Made by a program: the position numbers and the translations under genes. DNA of 64,000 nucleotides from Lethocerus indicus (taxonomy: Eukaryota > Arthropoda > Insecta > Hemiptera > Belostomatidae), in contig JACDQD010000102.1 in the NCBI GenBank assembly GCA_019843655.1, positions 4,287,501 through 4,351,500 on the forward strand, read 5' to 3'. Positions 29,168 through 43,559 of the stretch are shown here, piece after piece. The notes below the pieces were generated by a model, which ran no database searches, was not told the DNA's origin, and saw nothing but the letters and a program-made list of their open reading frames with translations. The first letter of the stretch is position 1; every line of letters begins with the position of its first letter.

Positions 29168-31399
29168 TTACGGGAAAAGAAAAACACAAATCGCAACGAG
29201 CGAAACGAAAATGGGCGCCGACGTCGACCATTTTTCGACCGAAAAGTTCCGCGCGTCCCTGGGCAAAAACGGCCGCGACGAATCGGCCCGCCTGCTGAAA
29301 TCCCAATTCCACCTCTCCCCGTTAGTTATTTGTTGTAAGGAGTCGAGGAGTTGAGGATTTTTTTTTATATTTCATCCGGGTAAACCTTCATTCGAGTTTG
29401 ATATTAATTACAGCCGAAACCATGATCTGATAACCTTCTCCTTTTAATAAACAATTAGATGATATATTACCGAACTAGAGATTAATTTATTTAAGCTGAG
29501 AGAGATACAGATAGTTCAAGTGAAACAAATCTAAATTGAGGGATTACGGGGAGGAAAGAGATTTCCTAAGCAATGGGGTCTTGTAGGTCCGAGTGCGCCG
29601 ACTAAGACTTAGCCGAACAAATGATTGCAGTCATGCTGTAACGACACAAATCCGTTCAGTTTACAGAAACAATATATTCAACGGGAGGGGGAAAACTAAT
29701 ACCGCACGGCGAACTTTCAATTTACGGTCGGGGGTGGGCTCGAGGGGGTTGCGGCCAGCTTTGTGGCCGTTCGGACCGTAAAAAATTGAATGCTATAGAC
29801 AGAGCCCTCCCCCCTCCCCCGCCCGGTCAACCCCTCATTATCTCGGGGGGCTTCCCTCTCTTGTCACACTGACGTATTGATTTTTTATTCCTTCAAAAGA
29901 GGGCATTAAACGGGGAACAGGCCATATCTTCTATGTGCCGATAACCCATTCTAATTAGTGCCCCTCCTCACGCACACTCCTACTCCACTAGTCTTTGTTA
30001 ACATTATGGTAGGCAATTAATTTTGTTCTCATATATATATTTACTGCATATAAAGAAATAACAGACTTAATGTTTTTACAACCAACAGCTTTCTTGAACG
30101 CCTATGAGTAGGATTTTCTAAGTGAATTAAGATATTCGCGTTGGTGATATCAAGAATTCTGAGTATAATCATTCGTTTTGTATTCCCAATGTAATCCCAT
30201 TAATGTTTTGAAACTGTACAACTTTATATAGATCACTTTATCATATGCGATTCCCGGAAGATAAAGTGGAATGAAAATAAATTTCCATTTCCATTCCTCA
30301 CCGACATAACGTCTTAAAATTACAGTTAAATTTTAAATTGTACGAAACATAATATGTCCTATAGGCAGAGAAACCTAATCACCAAAAGCCATGTCAAATT
30401 CCGAACGTTTACAGACATGCTTCAGCTGAAAGACAATTTCAGTCCTATTATGTTCATAGTGAACCTCATAAGCATGTTGATGTTGACCATTCATATCCAT
30501 TCGATTTGTTAGGCGGGGCATAAATCGATACAAATTATGTATCGTTAAATGGACGCGATGTCTTTCAATAAAGCCCAAGTTTACGGCGAGTCTCATTTCC
30601 GAGAGTAACTTTACATTGGGTAAGGCCGCACAAGTTTTATCGTCCGTCCGTCCGTCCGACTGGTTGTCAATTAAAAAAGTGGACGCATTAAATAAATTGC
30701 GCTCCGAACGGGGCAAAAGATAGAAGGGTCGGCTACTCTACGCCGTTGAGCAATAAACAGAATATGTCACGTGTTTTATTTTAAACGATAGCGCTAATAA
30801 TCGTTTTACGAGGGTCATCAACTCGGCGGGGCAAAGAGGGACAAGGCGGCCCGGAATGTAGACAGCCGGTCGTCTAGCCGGAGTCAGTAATGTCGGCTAC
30901 TATACCCAGGTTCAAGGACTCTGTTGACGACAAAAGCAGAAGAGGGAAGTCAATTTTTTAAATAAAATCTTCCTAACGCTCTCAGCATTAGTAATGATGA
31001 TAAAAAAGGCTTGCATTATTATTCCTAGGTAATTCGCTAAATTATTTGACAAAAGACACAAAGCTCTGGAGAAGAGTCCGATGCACTTAATTATATATTT
31101 TTTAAATAGCGCGATCGCCTGCAACATTGCTTACATAAAACAAAGTTGGCTTATTGAAAAAAAATCACATTTTGACTGTTTTATTTTGCTATTTCGGTTA
31201 TCAAAACAGCGGATTGTAAAATGAAATAGTTTCTCGAAGCGGTATTTTATAGGCTGGAAGTCCGAGGGACGGAGTATGGGGCGCGGGAGGATGGGGCTGT
31301 GTTGATTGTGACGGTGACCCGGGCCCGGACCGAGGGGACCGCATTTGCACAGATTGCGCCCGCTGACTCACGCATTATTCCATATATAGTGAGGGAGTG

Positions 31400-31446
31400 A
31401 GAGAGAGAGAGAGGGGGAGGAGGAGGCGAAAGAGACATAGCGAGCG
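31400..31446 (+). promoter_or_regulatory. GAGA tract with repeated CATAGCGAGCG motif, copy 1
   Basis: A (GA)n tract is followed by GGCGAAAGAGACATAGCGAG then CG. The same motif, with a three-base insertion, recurs at 36683-36706. GAGAG is the core of the GAGA factor site and CGAGCG fits the Zeste consensus YGAGYG; both occur in Polycomb response elements of flies. No PHO site is confirmed. Confidence 0.35.
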
Positions 31447-32211
31447 TTATGCGGTTTTGTGCATCGCTGCCTCTTATTAAACGGAGGGGTGGTTTTTTTC
31501 CGGCCCTCGTGTGGGGGACCTCCCCCACGACTCGGTCTGTGTCCGACTCGCCCAAAGACAATAATCCGTCCACAGTCAACTTGCCCCGGGGTACTGCATT
31601 TCACACCTCTTCAGCTCCCGCAATCGGCAGATTCTTTTTTGTTGTTCGCACATAATACACAACAGTAGTACTGCTACTCTTGACAGCAGGGAAGTTACGT
31701 CTACATACTCATTGTAAGTCACCTTTATATGTTCCATATAAATTACTTGAATTATCTAATACGGTATAAATATATGCGAATAAAATATAAAGAAATAAAA
31801 CTATAAATTATATATCTTATAGCTTAATTATTAAAGATTAAGTGGGTTTTAAAATTGACTATAAAATTCGACTTCCCTTTTATAAATATCCTAATTTTAA
31901 TAATTTTTTAAAATGTTTCCTACTTTTTGGATATGTCTGGGCCGGGGAACCTCTTGTCAGTCTGAGTAATAATTAAAACCGCTAAGCAAAGACAAGCATT
32001 TGGTCGAAACGACGAAACTAAATCGATTACCGGAAGTCGAACTTGGGTTCTATTAGCGGACACTTTAAGGTGGGGGGGAAAAAAAGGTTTGTTCGATTCA
32101 GGACTGGACGGTTGCCAGAGTGTCCCAAACAGACTGTGGGCCCCTCACATAATTTATTGCACCAACTTGAACAGTAATGTTTCAACAATTCTCGGAATTA
32201 TTGTCACCCCA

Positions 32212-32212
<1 letters not shown>

Positions 32213-32264
<52 letters not shown>
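32213..32264. repeat. (AT)22 run inside a GTGC/GCAC palindrome
   Basis: The run is flanked by GTGC on the left and GCAC on the right, so the whole 52 bp is a perfect inverted repeat. It is a strong cruciform candidate or a simple microsatellite. Confidence 0.9.
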
Positions 32265-34046
32265 CCACTCAAACATTCTAGAATGGGGTGGTTCATATAT
32301 ATTCCGTCCTAAGTTTGGTCCGATTGTTTGTTTATAAGATAATGCCCACGTTAATTGGGTTCAATGTTTATTGTTGAAGAGGGAGGGATGAGCAAACAGA
32401 CTAGAGTATGAGGAGATGACCGAAACCCCTGGAGTTGGTGCTTCGTTAAGCGACAATCCCCATTCCCCATCCCACCCTATCCGATCCTCAAAATGGACAC
32501 ACAACTCATCCACCAAAACTCTCGGCAGGATATTATAACGAAAGGGGAGGTTTTAAAAACAAACTCTCGATGAAAGGAAGTGTTACTGAGGATAAAGTGT
32601 AAGTGGGGATTAATTAATTTTCCAGAGCCCGACGTTTTAATTCATTGACAACTTCAACCTTCCTTTTCTCAACACTGACCAATTATGTACTCAGGAATCA
32701 GGGTCCAAAGTATTCAGGTGTATAAAGTTTTTTCTTTGACACGTTCAGGTTTTTTTTCATTCTGCTGAAGATGGAAGAATTAAATTAACCGAATTTACAC
32801 AACTATGGTCTTCCGTATAACATTTATCAGATTATTTAATTTTTCAATTCGACTAATGCATGACCTACAGCTAGTTTAGGAATAGCTTGTAAGAACTAAA
32901 CATTAAAGTCATCGATAGTTCAAAACAAATGTTACAAACAAACTTACTTGGATAATATAGTCACCGGTATCTGCTTGTTGTTTTAATACGTGTTCTGGCG
33001 TTATTTGAGATCCACTAACTATCGATTTGCCAATAGAATAAACATTTAGGCCACTACGAGGACCTGTAATAATTCAGTACTATAATTATCTGACCTAGGA
33101 CGGACGTCGAAGTATTATTCACCCATTAATTTTATATGGGTTTCTAAGAGTAGTATAGGTGTATTTATTTAGGAATAACAAATTTTTATAAGATATTAGT
33201 TTTTCCACTTTTAATTTGGCCATATTACCGGCTGGCAGGGGTGGCTGACAGCTGTAGCGGGCTATTTAAAAAACAAAAAGTGGAGATCAGACCTGGAAAC
33301 TGGTGGGTAGTTATATCTGAGGTGACGGAAGGAAGCCGAGGGTTAGGTCGGTATCAGCGCTAAGGACCGGGGGCGGCTGCCTTATCGGCAGCGGGCCCCT
33401 GCCCACTCGGCGCGGGCCGACCCCATTGTGCGATTCCCCCCGATTATTTTATCCCTACCCCGCCCGCTCTCCGTCTCCGGTGGCGAGCGTAATATGCATC
33501 CAAGTGAAGTGAGAGATAAGCCCCCGCCCCCACCAACCACAACACCGATAAAACTAGTGTCGGCCTCTCGCCCCCAACCCCCGGCCCGAGATAACCCCCG
33601 GGGGCCGCGACACCCCGGCCCCGCGCCACCAAACGACACCCCCTTTAACCCTTTTATATCTAATTTACCTCGTATTTACCTCCTTTTGTGCTCTCCTCCC
33701 CGACGCCCTCTTCTTTGTCGACAACGCTCGCCCTTTTGTCTCTTCCCCCGTCCGGCCTGATATGACTTTGGCGCTACCGAATTTCGAGGTCAATTGTGAA
33801 CTAAATTAGCCCTCTCTTGTTAACTCACCCCCTCGCAGAGTTTATTTCGATGTACCGAATATCAGATACGCGAGTGGAACTTGGTCGGAAATATAAAGTG
33901 TAAATAATAACATACTTAATCTTGTCCGTCTGGTACTTATATAAGTGTGGAGTAACCAGTGTTTCGGACCGGTTGGGACTGTTAATTTTTAACTCGCGAT
34001 ATAAGCGACGTCTAAATATAAATTCTTCAGATGGGAAGTATTCAGG

Positions 34047-34320
34047 AAGGCGGAATTGTAGAGATGAGAAAACAGAAACTGAGAGGAGCGAGTCGAGAGG
34101 AATAAAGACTCGAGAGAGTGAGAAGGAGCGAGAGGGAAATAGACACAGAACAAGTAGACCTTGCCCCAGTGGGACCAGAAAGTGAGTGAGAGGGAGAGAG
34201 AAAGAAAAGAGACAGAGAGACGGAGAGAGGGCGACAGAGGTCCTATATATGCGAGTGAGAGGGAGAGAGAGAGAAAGAGAGAGAATGAAAGAAAGAAGGA
34301 GAGAAAGAGTAAGAGGTAGG
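34047..34320 (+). repeat. Long GA-rich purine tract
   Basis: About 270 bases are dominated by GAGAG, GAAAG and GAGTGAG on the plus strand. This could be GAGA-factor-binding or triplex-prone sequence. Serine/leucine-rich frames on the opposite strand are artefacts of it. Confidence 0.8.
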
Positions 34321-36682
34321 GAGGTATTGAGGCCGCCCACACTTGAGGAATGCAGGCAGCTTGCAGCGTGGTAGGGGGTGATGGGGGGAGGTACTCGGTG
34401 TGGTATATTATTATTACGAGGCCCCCCCTACCCCCTCAAACACTTATTAGCATGCATAACTCTGCGTGGCTCACTACACTACAGCGTCACGTTCACAACT
34501 CTAGAAAGCCGGGCCCCATCCCTCCTTTTCCTCCACCCACCAACAACCACCCACTTATTGTATTAACTAATTTTATTAATTATAGCCTCTCTGTAAGTCC
34601 CGCTCACGCTCTTCTATCAAGTGGGTCGAACGTCTGGATGTTTTATACTCGGTGAATACGATGTTGTTCCCCCGGTGTTTTGTTTTGAGAAGTTGCCGGA
34701 CTACGGATTGCCATAGCTGTCATTCTTTCTGGGGCTTTTCATATAGTTATCAGGAGTGCTTTGTTTACGAAAACATACTATATTTATCGGACCCGTAACT
34801 ACGTATTAACAGTAATACAGTTTTAGAACTATGTCGTCACTTGCGATGTTCTGGAAATGTAATATTATAATGGCAGTAGCCACTAGTTAAGAAGCTACTA
34901 GTGTCAGAAATCCTCGCGAAGGACGATACAGACTCCCCACTGAAAGAGATCTTTTCTAGTACTAAACAAGCGAGAGCGAACAGAAAAATCAGAAAAAAGG
35001 GAAAGGTGAACGCAAATCCGCTACATATTTTCAATTAGCCTGAATGCCCTTATGTATTCAAGAACCTCCGCTTAAATGAAAGTCATCCAATTACATAATT
35101 TAATCGGGAAGCAACGCGCAGATTTCTGTGTCAGGACAAGGCTGCCGGCACCGCGAAGGGGGGTGGGGTCGAAATTGACGCTCGTTGAGCGTGAAATTGG
35201 ATTGAAGCGTTCCCACAAAGAATGCCACCTTCCCCCCTCCCCAACAATAAGTTATTTCATTCCATAAACCAGACTGAAAGGGAATCTGAACAACTAGTAT
35301 TTCTCTACAGTCCAATATATAACTTCAATACTCGAAAATGTCCATAGAAAGACGTTTCCTCTTCTTTGAGTTCGTTTTCCATTTAAGATTATCATTTGAC
35401 ATCGATAAGCATTAGAAATCCATGAAAAATATCAGCTCACATTTCAAAAATTCTGTATCAGAACTTTCCTGTACTTGTATAAACCTGAGTTATGTTACCG
35501 GTCTTTCATTTCTTCGTTTTCATTTTATGTTATTGTGAACGCAAAAGGTTAAAAATTAGTTAACACAATTGTTAGCGCTCGAACCCATTTTTGCAAAAGT
35601 TCCTAAACATTTCGAAATTACATAGAGTAAAATGTATTGAATCCGAACAGTGAATCTCCGCCGTGGGTCACTCCCCTCTCGAATAGAGGAACTGAGAAGC
35701 TTTCAAATAGACCAAGACCAAGATCTCGAGTAAAGTCACGACTATTGGCCTGTGACCCCAACAGAGCTTAAGAGTTAGTTATTAACCTCCTTTGGCCTCT
35801 GGCTGAACCCCGTGCCGACCTTTCGCAACTCCTGCTACTTCAACTCCTGATCGCTCAGAAACAGGCTCCTCCTATCTTCCGCCGACAGAGTAGTAGTACA
35901 GACGGAAGCCGTCTAGCAAAATAAATAGGTAACCGATTTCTAACTTCAGTTATTATAACTTCATTATGCATATGTCTTTTCACTTTTGTCAACAAATCTC
36001 TGTCCAACTTTTCGGAATATCATGTCAACATACTATTATTATTATTCATATTTAACTTTGCTGTAACACTAATTCGTCTCTTAATTTTTAAATTACAATA
36101 CGTTTTAATAAATAACGTGATATAGTTTCTTCACTCCATATATAAATTTCATAATTTTTAGTATTAACCCTTTCAGTACCATTTGGTATTCGTTATAAAT
36201 AATGAAAAAGAATAAACAAACAACATTTGTCTTAACATCTTGTTGAGAATAAACAAAATAACAAATTAGTGCCATGGTTATTAAGGAAATGATATCCTCA
36301 TTATAAAGATAATTAAGAATCTCAACTGTTAGTCTTTGTGCTTTTCAAAGTACACGGACGAAATTAACCCTACGATTTCGTAAGTCGAATAGCTTCAGAT
36401 CAGAGTTAAAATTTCCTTTGTCTAATATCTGCTCTGGCATAGGCTTGACATGTAGCTGCACCTATTTATGTTGAGAAACCGCCAATATCCGTTGGCTAAT
36501 GCCGGCCCGTGAAAGGGACGATTGAAAAATTGAAAAAAAACCCCTCCCTCGCTCTCCCACAGGCCTGAGCCAACGGTTTAGTCACAAAATTAAGCCAACT
36601 CGTATTCATAAAGGCGTTTTAAGATTCAAAACGATACGCCGGCCCGAGAGCGCTCGGCGGGACCCCATAATATTATTTATCG

Positions 36683-36760
36683 GCGAAAAGAGAGACATAG
36701 CGAGCGAGAGAGCGGTGGGTGAGTTTGAAAGAGAATGAGAATGATAGGGAAAGAGATAGA
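36683..36760 (+). promoter_or_regulatory. GAGA tract with repeated CATAGCGAGCG motif, copy 2
   Basis: GGCGAAAAGAGAGACATAGC then GAGCG matches the motif at 31424-31446 apart from an inserted AGA-type triplet. A GAGAG/GAGTT/GAATGAG purine run follows. Its sharing with copy 1, 5.3 kb away and on the same strand, suggests a conserved site rather than random purine bias. Confidence 0.35.
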
Positions 36761-38117
36761 GCTACGCCGGGTTCAACACCGTATAAATATGCAACCATTA
36801 TGGAAATTTTATCAAGCGTAAAATTCGCCTCGGACAAATTGTTGCAACACCGTTGCCCACCAAATTGGTCTTTCGGAAGATTTCTGAAGTCCAGGTTTTC
36901 TGCTGTGAAACTGAACGTTTTATTTCGTACGAATTTATTTCGAGTTAATGACTCTGTAACTTAAAAAGACCGTTGCAAAATTTTGGCAAGAGAAAGAAAT
37001 TAGTCCGCAGGTACATTGGGTCCGGGAAGGGTAATTAATAAATTGCTCAGAGAATAAATTGTTCAGATTATATGTTGTAATAGTGATAGGGTGGCCAAGA
37101 GTTCTTGTTATTTATTACAAAAAATTTAATTATATAATTTATTCGATTGATATTTGCGCTACATGCATGCTGTAAAAATATATATTTATGTATTTATGTT
37201 ATATTAATGTATTAATGTAAAGACAATGTTTTTAATTCGACGTCCGACAATAAATTCCCGCATGAAACCACAATTTCATCATAATTCGGCCCCAAATGAT
37301 AGTATAAGACGGCGGTTTCGGTTGATGAGCATAATTGTGATTTGAAGGTCTAAAAATAATAATTCGGCCGAGTAAAAATTCAACGGGGTTAACTCCGGGG
37401 GGGGGGGAGTGAGCTTGCCAAAGGCTAAGGGGGTCCCCCCTCCTGGCGCTATAAAGTTGAGTGCCACTTTCGTGCTCTCAACCGATACCGGGACGGATGA
37501 TGTACCACACAGGCGGCCACAATCCCTTTTAAAGTGGCTCCCTATTAATTACACCGAACCTCCCGCCTCCTTTATTTACACTCCTTTTTCTATATGAGTG
37601 GGCGTTTTAAAATAACGCGGTTGGAGCGCGATTTCTTGAGGATTTGGAACGCTGCTTCTAAGCTAGATCGGTTTCGATTTCTCGCCGAATAGTCAGTAGT
37701 GAGACACCTAGACATGTCGGTTGTTGATTTTACAACGGCGTAAGTAACTCACTGTTTGACTAACGGAAAGCTACCGACAATGTCGAGAAGCGTAACGTTT
37801 ATTTCGTACTACCTACTTATACAAATTATAGAATATAATGTCAGTCTCGGTGATACCGTTTCTCGTCGGTTATTCGGAAAGCGAGAGGTGGGCAGGTACT
37901 CCACGTGTTCGGCCGACATTCATTACTGAGGCCGCCGCACTTGCTAATTGACGGCCGAGCGGCCGCTAGCAAAAAGCGCGTTACGGACATTAATTGTAAT
38001 CATAATGATGAAATTAATTCGATTCAAAATGGTGGGGAGGGGTCAGCGAGACGGTCCACGCTAGTGGGCCGTTAGATATTAGAAATAATGGGAAGGGAGA
38101 GCCGTATTTAAAGTGGG

Positions 38118-38143
38118 CGAAGAGCGGTCACGAAGAGCGGTCA
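38118..38143 (+). repeat. 13-bp tandem repeat with GGTCA half sites
   Basis: CGAAGAGCGGTCA occurs twice, head to tail and without mismatch. Each unit ends in GGTCA, a nuclear receptor half site, on the same face at 13-bp spacing. Confidence 0.7.
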
Positions 38144-40109
38144 CCACCGTAATGTACAGTTAGCGGGAGTCTTCCTCCCCCCGGTCCTTCCGCCCCGGGG
38201 CAGCTATCTATGTAATTTATGCCGTCACGTTTGTCTGAGTCCAAGAAAATTGTTTCAATTTTCTCGCCGCAACGCCCCAACTCCCCCCCCCTACCTGTTA
38301 TTGCTCGGTCCCCAATATTTCGGACCCCAATCAAACGTCGTAGAAACCGGTGAAATGACGGCCGATTTCCCGTCTTCCTAGCACCGGAAATCCATATTGT
38401 CGATGTTCGCTTTGCTGGTTATAAAAGGTTTTATATTCTAAAAAATACTTGTCACTAAGGTCGGTAACTTCTCAAATGTCCGGACTAAAAACGGTGTATC
38501 ATGAATACGCGAACCCGGTTAATTATTGAACAATAAGAAGTTAGACATTCAGGTGACCAAAGTAAATTCCAGCTCGAAGTACCTGGTCATATTTTGTAAT
38601 ATTATAGAACTTGCAATTTTTATTAAAAATATTTAAAACTGCTCAGTTCCTAACTTGAATTGATCACGATATGAGCCATTATACTGATTTGAATTGTAAC
38701 AAATAATGCGAATTCATTGTCTATTTAATTCGACATAAAATTCCTCCTTCACAATATGTTAAACGCTTCGAATAGTCTAATTGTGCTCCGATTCGAAACG
38801 GCTCCCGGCACCGGAATTTCGAGCGTCGCTCAGAGCGTGTCCGACCGAGTAACCAGCCTTGATCTCGTGTCCATCCGTGCCCGCTTTAAAAACGACCAGT
38901 TTACATTCCATTAGAATTAGTTACGGGTTTTTGTACACCTTTCGACTGTTTGCGTATTGCTCCGGCCCGAGAATAATGTGAATTCCTTAGATATTTCCGA
39001 GGGTCCGACCTCGGCCACGTGTCTTCTTCCTGTCAAAGTGTCGCAATCGCTTCTCGCTCATTTGTCAGAAACCCACGAAGTTTCAGAATATCGGGAGAGA
39101 GCCCTGGAATAGTCTAGACCCATCTTGAACCGCTCGTCGATATTAATGTTAATAGGAAATATTAACAGGGGAGAGTGAATGGAATACGACGGATTTCTTG
39201 TGGAGCTCTTAATTAGTAAAATACAGCACCATTAAGAAAAGATAGATAAAAGAAGGGAAGGCGAATAGATAGCCCACGTGACCTCTAATCAACAGTCCCA
39301 GTGTGCGCCTCCATATGTGAGTACATGTACGCGTGACACCGATTGTGTGTGAGTACGACCTATCGACGGCCACCATTTCGGCGTGTGTGCATGTGTCGAA
39401 CGACGCGTCCCCATGGCAACTCGATTCCCATTGGCCGCCGTTTAAAAGTCAGATGATTAACGTCCTTCATTTAATGACCAGATTAAACAGTGTAATTGAC
39501 TCCGTTATTTGACCGGTCAGTGGAGGGGGACGGACGCACAGGGCAACCCTGATATTCAATTCGTCCGCCAGCGCAGTTTGCCGCTTTAATAATTAGTCCC
39601 GGCGAAAGCTCGCTGTTCCAATAGAGCCGCCCATCTTATGTACGACCTATACCCTTATTACAATGGGTAATCGGGTGCAATGAGTACATGTCAGGAATGT
39701 TGATCGCATATAAACTACACTTCCGATCCGTATAAATAATCCGATAGTATAAAATCGATAGTTTAATTTTAATAAATAGATAATAATACCAGAAAAGTAT
39801 AGATCATCAAGTATGATTCATTAAACTACAGACAAATAATCACTGACAATTTATTTTTATTGCCATAAAATCTTAAGAATATGAATAAGCACAAAATCGA
39901 ATGTGTTATTTATTTTGTTACGAGTTGAAAAAATATTGTATTTCTGTACTTTATTTCTCATTGACTCTAGTCTCTCCGTCTCTCTTCATCTTCCGCCCGT
40001 TTCTCCCTCAGGTCCCCCTCCATACATACAGTGTTCCACAAATAGCAGTAATTTGTATTGTGTGACACACGGACAGTCATCGGGGGGTTAAGGGGAAACT
40101 CCCCCCTCC

Positions 40110-40246
<137 letters not shown>

Positions 40247-43200
40247 ACTTGGCGAGCACCGGTGCGTACACCTTTTGCCCGTGTAAACATTTTGAATGGT
40301 GTTAAATGCGGAGTTCACAACAGGACGAGGACGAGGAGGAGGAGGAGGAGAAGGACGGGGGAAGAGGCACAACATACAGAAGAGGAATTATTTATGGCCT
40401 GTTCGACCGAGCGGCTTAATAAATAACCGGCGGGCGGGCCCATTCCCTTTTTCGGGCAAAACATACACACGACACGCCCCGCCGAGTGTGCGCTCTTAAA
40501 TGCGGCCCCGCTCGCAGTGTTGTATGAGACACGCCACTTAACACCCAACAGTCGCTTCTATCTAATCCGAACCGTATTGTGTCCAACTACCTACCAGCCG
40601 ACCCTCTTTTAACGTATCTAAAGAGCGAGGTTTATGAATCGGTAGAGGCCGCTGGATGTTCGGAAGGAGAGAGATGAATAGCATACTTAGAATCACGGAA
40701 CCTTTAATTTGTGCTATAGCGCGGGAAAATCCATATACTTGTACATATTCACATAATACAGTTTCTTTAGAAAAGGCTAAGCTTATTTATGCCCCACAAA
40801 GACGAGTATTAGTAAAGCAATCATTTTGTTAAGGACCTATATTCGCATTCAATTTCAAATCTTTTATTCATTAAAATTGACATTAAAAAGGTGCAGGGGA
40901 TGTTTAGAGGTCATACTATTCACGATCGGGTAACGTCATAAAACCGATTGATTTATAATGTCAAGGGTTATATATGATCGAAGAATGTGATGTTTGATAT
41001 GCAGGAGCATTCCAATTACGTCTCAATGTGCACTCTTTATGCGCAAGCGTCTGTTATGCGAAGATCCCCGTTTTATTATCCAATAATATACATAACGCAT
41101 GACCCGATACGGGCGGTAAACAGGCCGGGTGTAACGGTGAGTTTTGCTCGGGAGGTCCGTTCAGTTTAGGGCTGAGATAACGAACGACGCCTGTTCGAGT
41201 GCGATCGGGTATTCAAAAAAGTTTTTTTAAGAGACAACATGGGAAAAATGTTCGGACACGGGTCGTTAAGTCCTCGGCTCTTTTATAGTTCGGATATTGT
41301 GAGCGTCTGTCGTATTCGCCCCTGTGATGAAGGTCAGAAGAGCAGTAAACACAGAGTTTCCACCCAAAGATTTTCTCCCCGGCGGAATTCGCAGATGGAC
41401 GTGAGATAGAAATTTCAGTCTTCGCACTAGAGAGGTTTCACAATTCCGCTTACTCTCCCTGGTTCCCTATTTAATTAAAGCGATGCCAATTATACTTGCT
41501 AACAGGTGGACGCAAGTTCTGGGTTTCAAAAATCTTAAAACCGTAAATACGCTTGTGCTCAATTATAGCGATGTTTTTATCAAAGAAGGATCATTTTTTA
41601 CTGTTTTCCTGCATTTCAGAGGATATTTGTTTTATAGGTATTTTCCAGAAAACCAATATGTGTGCGGAAATGTAGTGTAGTAAATCTACTAAAAATATAA
41701 TATCTAAAAATATCTACTTATTGATAATCCACTTTAGATAAATCTACACTTTATGAAACCTCATTGTAAAACCTCATAATTGTCTTGGGCATAAGTGGCC
41801 GTTAAGTAGGTAGACCCAGGTAAACTCATAAAAACAGAGGCTTTTTATCCTCGTTGAAGAAATTCCGAAGGAAGACATACTTCGTGAATCGATAGTTCAG
41901 TACTTGACATTTGTCCGGGTGCAGGCAAAGCAGCGGCACGTGCGTGCGTGCGCCCGTTCACCAGGTCCGCCCGTCCGCGCGTGTGACATTTCACCCCTGA
42001 GGCGGGGTGCAAACAATGCCGGGGGTTAAATCTTAAATGTCAATCTCCATCCCCCATTAACATGCTACGGCGACCTTCACCCCGACCGTTCACGAGTAAT
42101 CGTTTCCGGAATGGTTTTGGTTATTTTCTCTTCCTTTTGAGTGGTTGTGTTTGTTACCTGACAATTTACCTGCCATTTTTATCCACACGTGAGCTGTATT
42201 TTGGCGCTATAAATAAATTTAGGGCCAACTCTATTGCTAACATAATTTCGATAATAGTAATCTCTTCATCTTGTTTCATACGTCGTTCTGAGCGCAATTA
42301 ACTATTGAAATCAACTATTTTATTTATAATTTGTTATCAAACAGGATATGAGAACACGACGATGAGTAACCCAACTGATTCATTGTCTTTTGTCATGAGA
42401 GGATCCGGAGAAGAGCTCGATTTATTTCGTTTTTTCGTTTAATAGACTAACTTTTTTCTTCCGAACCAATAGTGTTCAAGAATCTAATTACCCAGTGCCA
42501 ATCTATAATAACAACACAATTGTTTATGACCTGAGATTATTCCATCTACAACTATATCCTATGCAAAATTATAACAAGAATTCGATGTACTGTCAATCAC
42601 ATGGACATACACAATTATATATTTCTCAATTTTCATATGGTTATAGTCAGTTCTGGATCCAAATGATTCTTATCAACTGTGAGGAAGTTTCTTTCCAAAT
42701 GGTAATATGTATTGAAAAAGATTCTGAACTTAATGAAAAACCTATTTTCGTCTGAGTCTTCCACTAATGGCCGGTACTCATACGGTCTACTTCCTCCCGC
42801 CGGCTAGCCGGTAGTGCCTAGGTAAGCTACGTCCCTCCCCCCACCCGCTCACACTCTATCTCTCTCTTCATCCTGACCTTGATTGGCTTAAGGCCCCTGG
42901 GCCGTACAAAGGTCACCGACCCACCAGCGACCCCGCCAGGTTAATACTACTAGCAAAACTAAAACATCCATCCCGCACCCCGCTAATTAGGCCCCCGCGC
43001 CCGCTGCCGGGATGATCCCGTACACTCTGCCCTCTCCGCTCCGCCACTAACACTGTCCCCCCCTTAATCTTCCGACTTCTCAGCCTTTCTTCCTTCTGGA
43101 CCGACCGTTGGATGGAAAAATGTACCTGTTGTACCACCGAAGGCTATGCACTATGTAAATCACCGAATAAGTAAATGAAATTATTTCCTACCGAAATAAT

Positions 43201-43559
43201 AATATTAAAAATTCTTCCTTAGAAGCCAATCTAAAAAGTATACATCAGATATTTCAGCAAGTAATGCAGGCATTCAGGAAAATATTTCATCGCTTGACCT
43301 ACATCGGGATTTAGTACATAGTTCTTTAATGCTAGGACCTATTAAATGAAAATGAATAAATTTCCCTTTTTTTTGTGAAACAGTTGTGAAGCATACTAAA
43401 ATCCACTGTAGACGTCTATGCATTTGGTATTTTTTTAAATTGTATATAACAGCCATAGTCGTTTACCCCCCAAAGAAATATCGATAATTAAACTGCACGG
43501 GGTTGAAAGATATGGTGTCGGAAAATTACATTTTTAAGGAGTGACTGGAGGTGGTTGCC

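Noticed and set aside
30375..30716. 113-codon minus-strand frame
   Set aside because: Reasonable residue mix but no known motif and no flanking exon signals; kept out of the gene list.
33825..34340. 171-codon minus-strand open frame
   Set aside because: Leu/Ser-rich translation of a GA/CT tract; no domain or splice context.
38419..38427. TATAAAAGG TATA box
   Set aside because: The nearest initiator-like TCACT is about 34 bases away and imperfect.
42495..42755. 86-codon AT-rich plus-strand frame
   Set aside because: Asn/Tyr/Ile-rich as expected from base composition; no domain.
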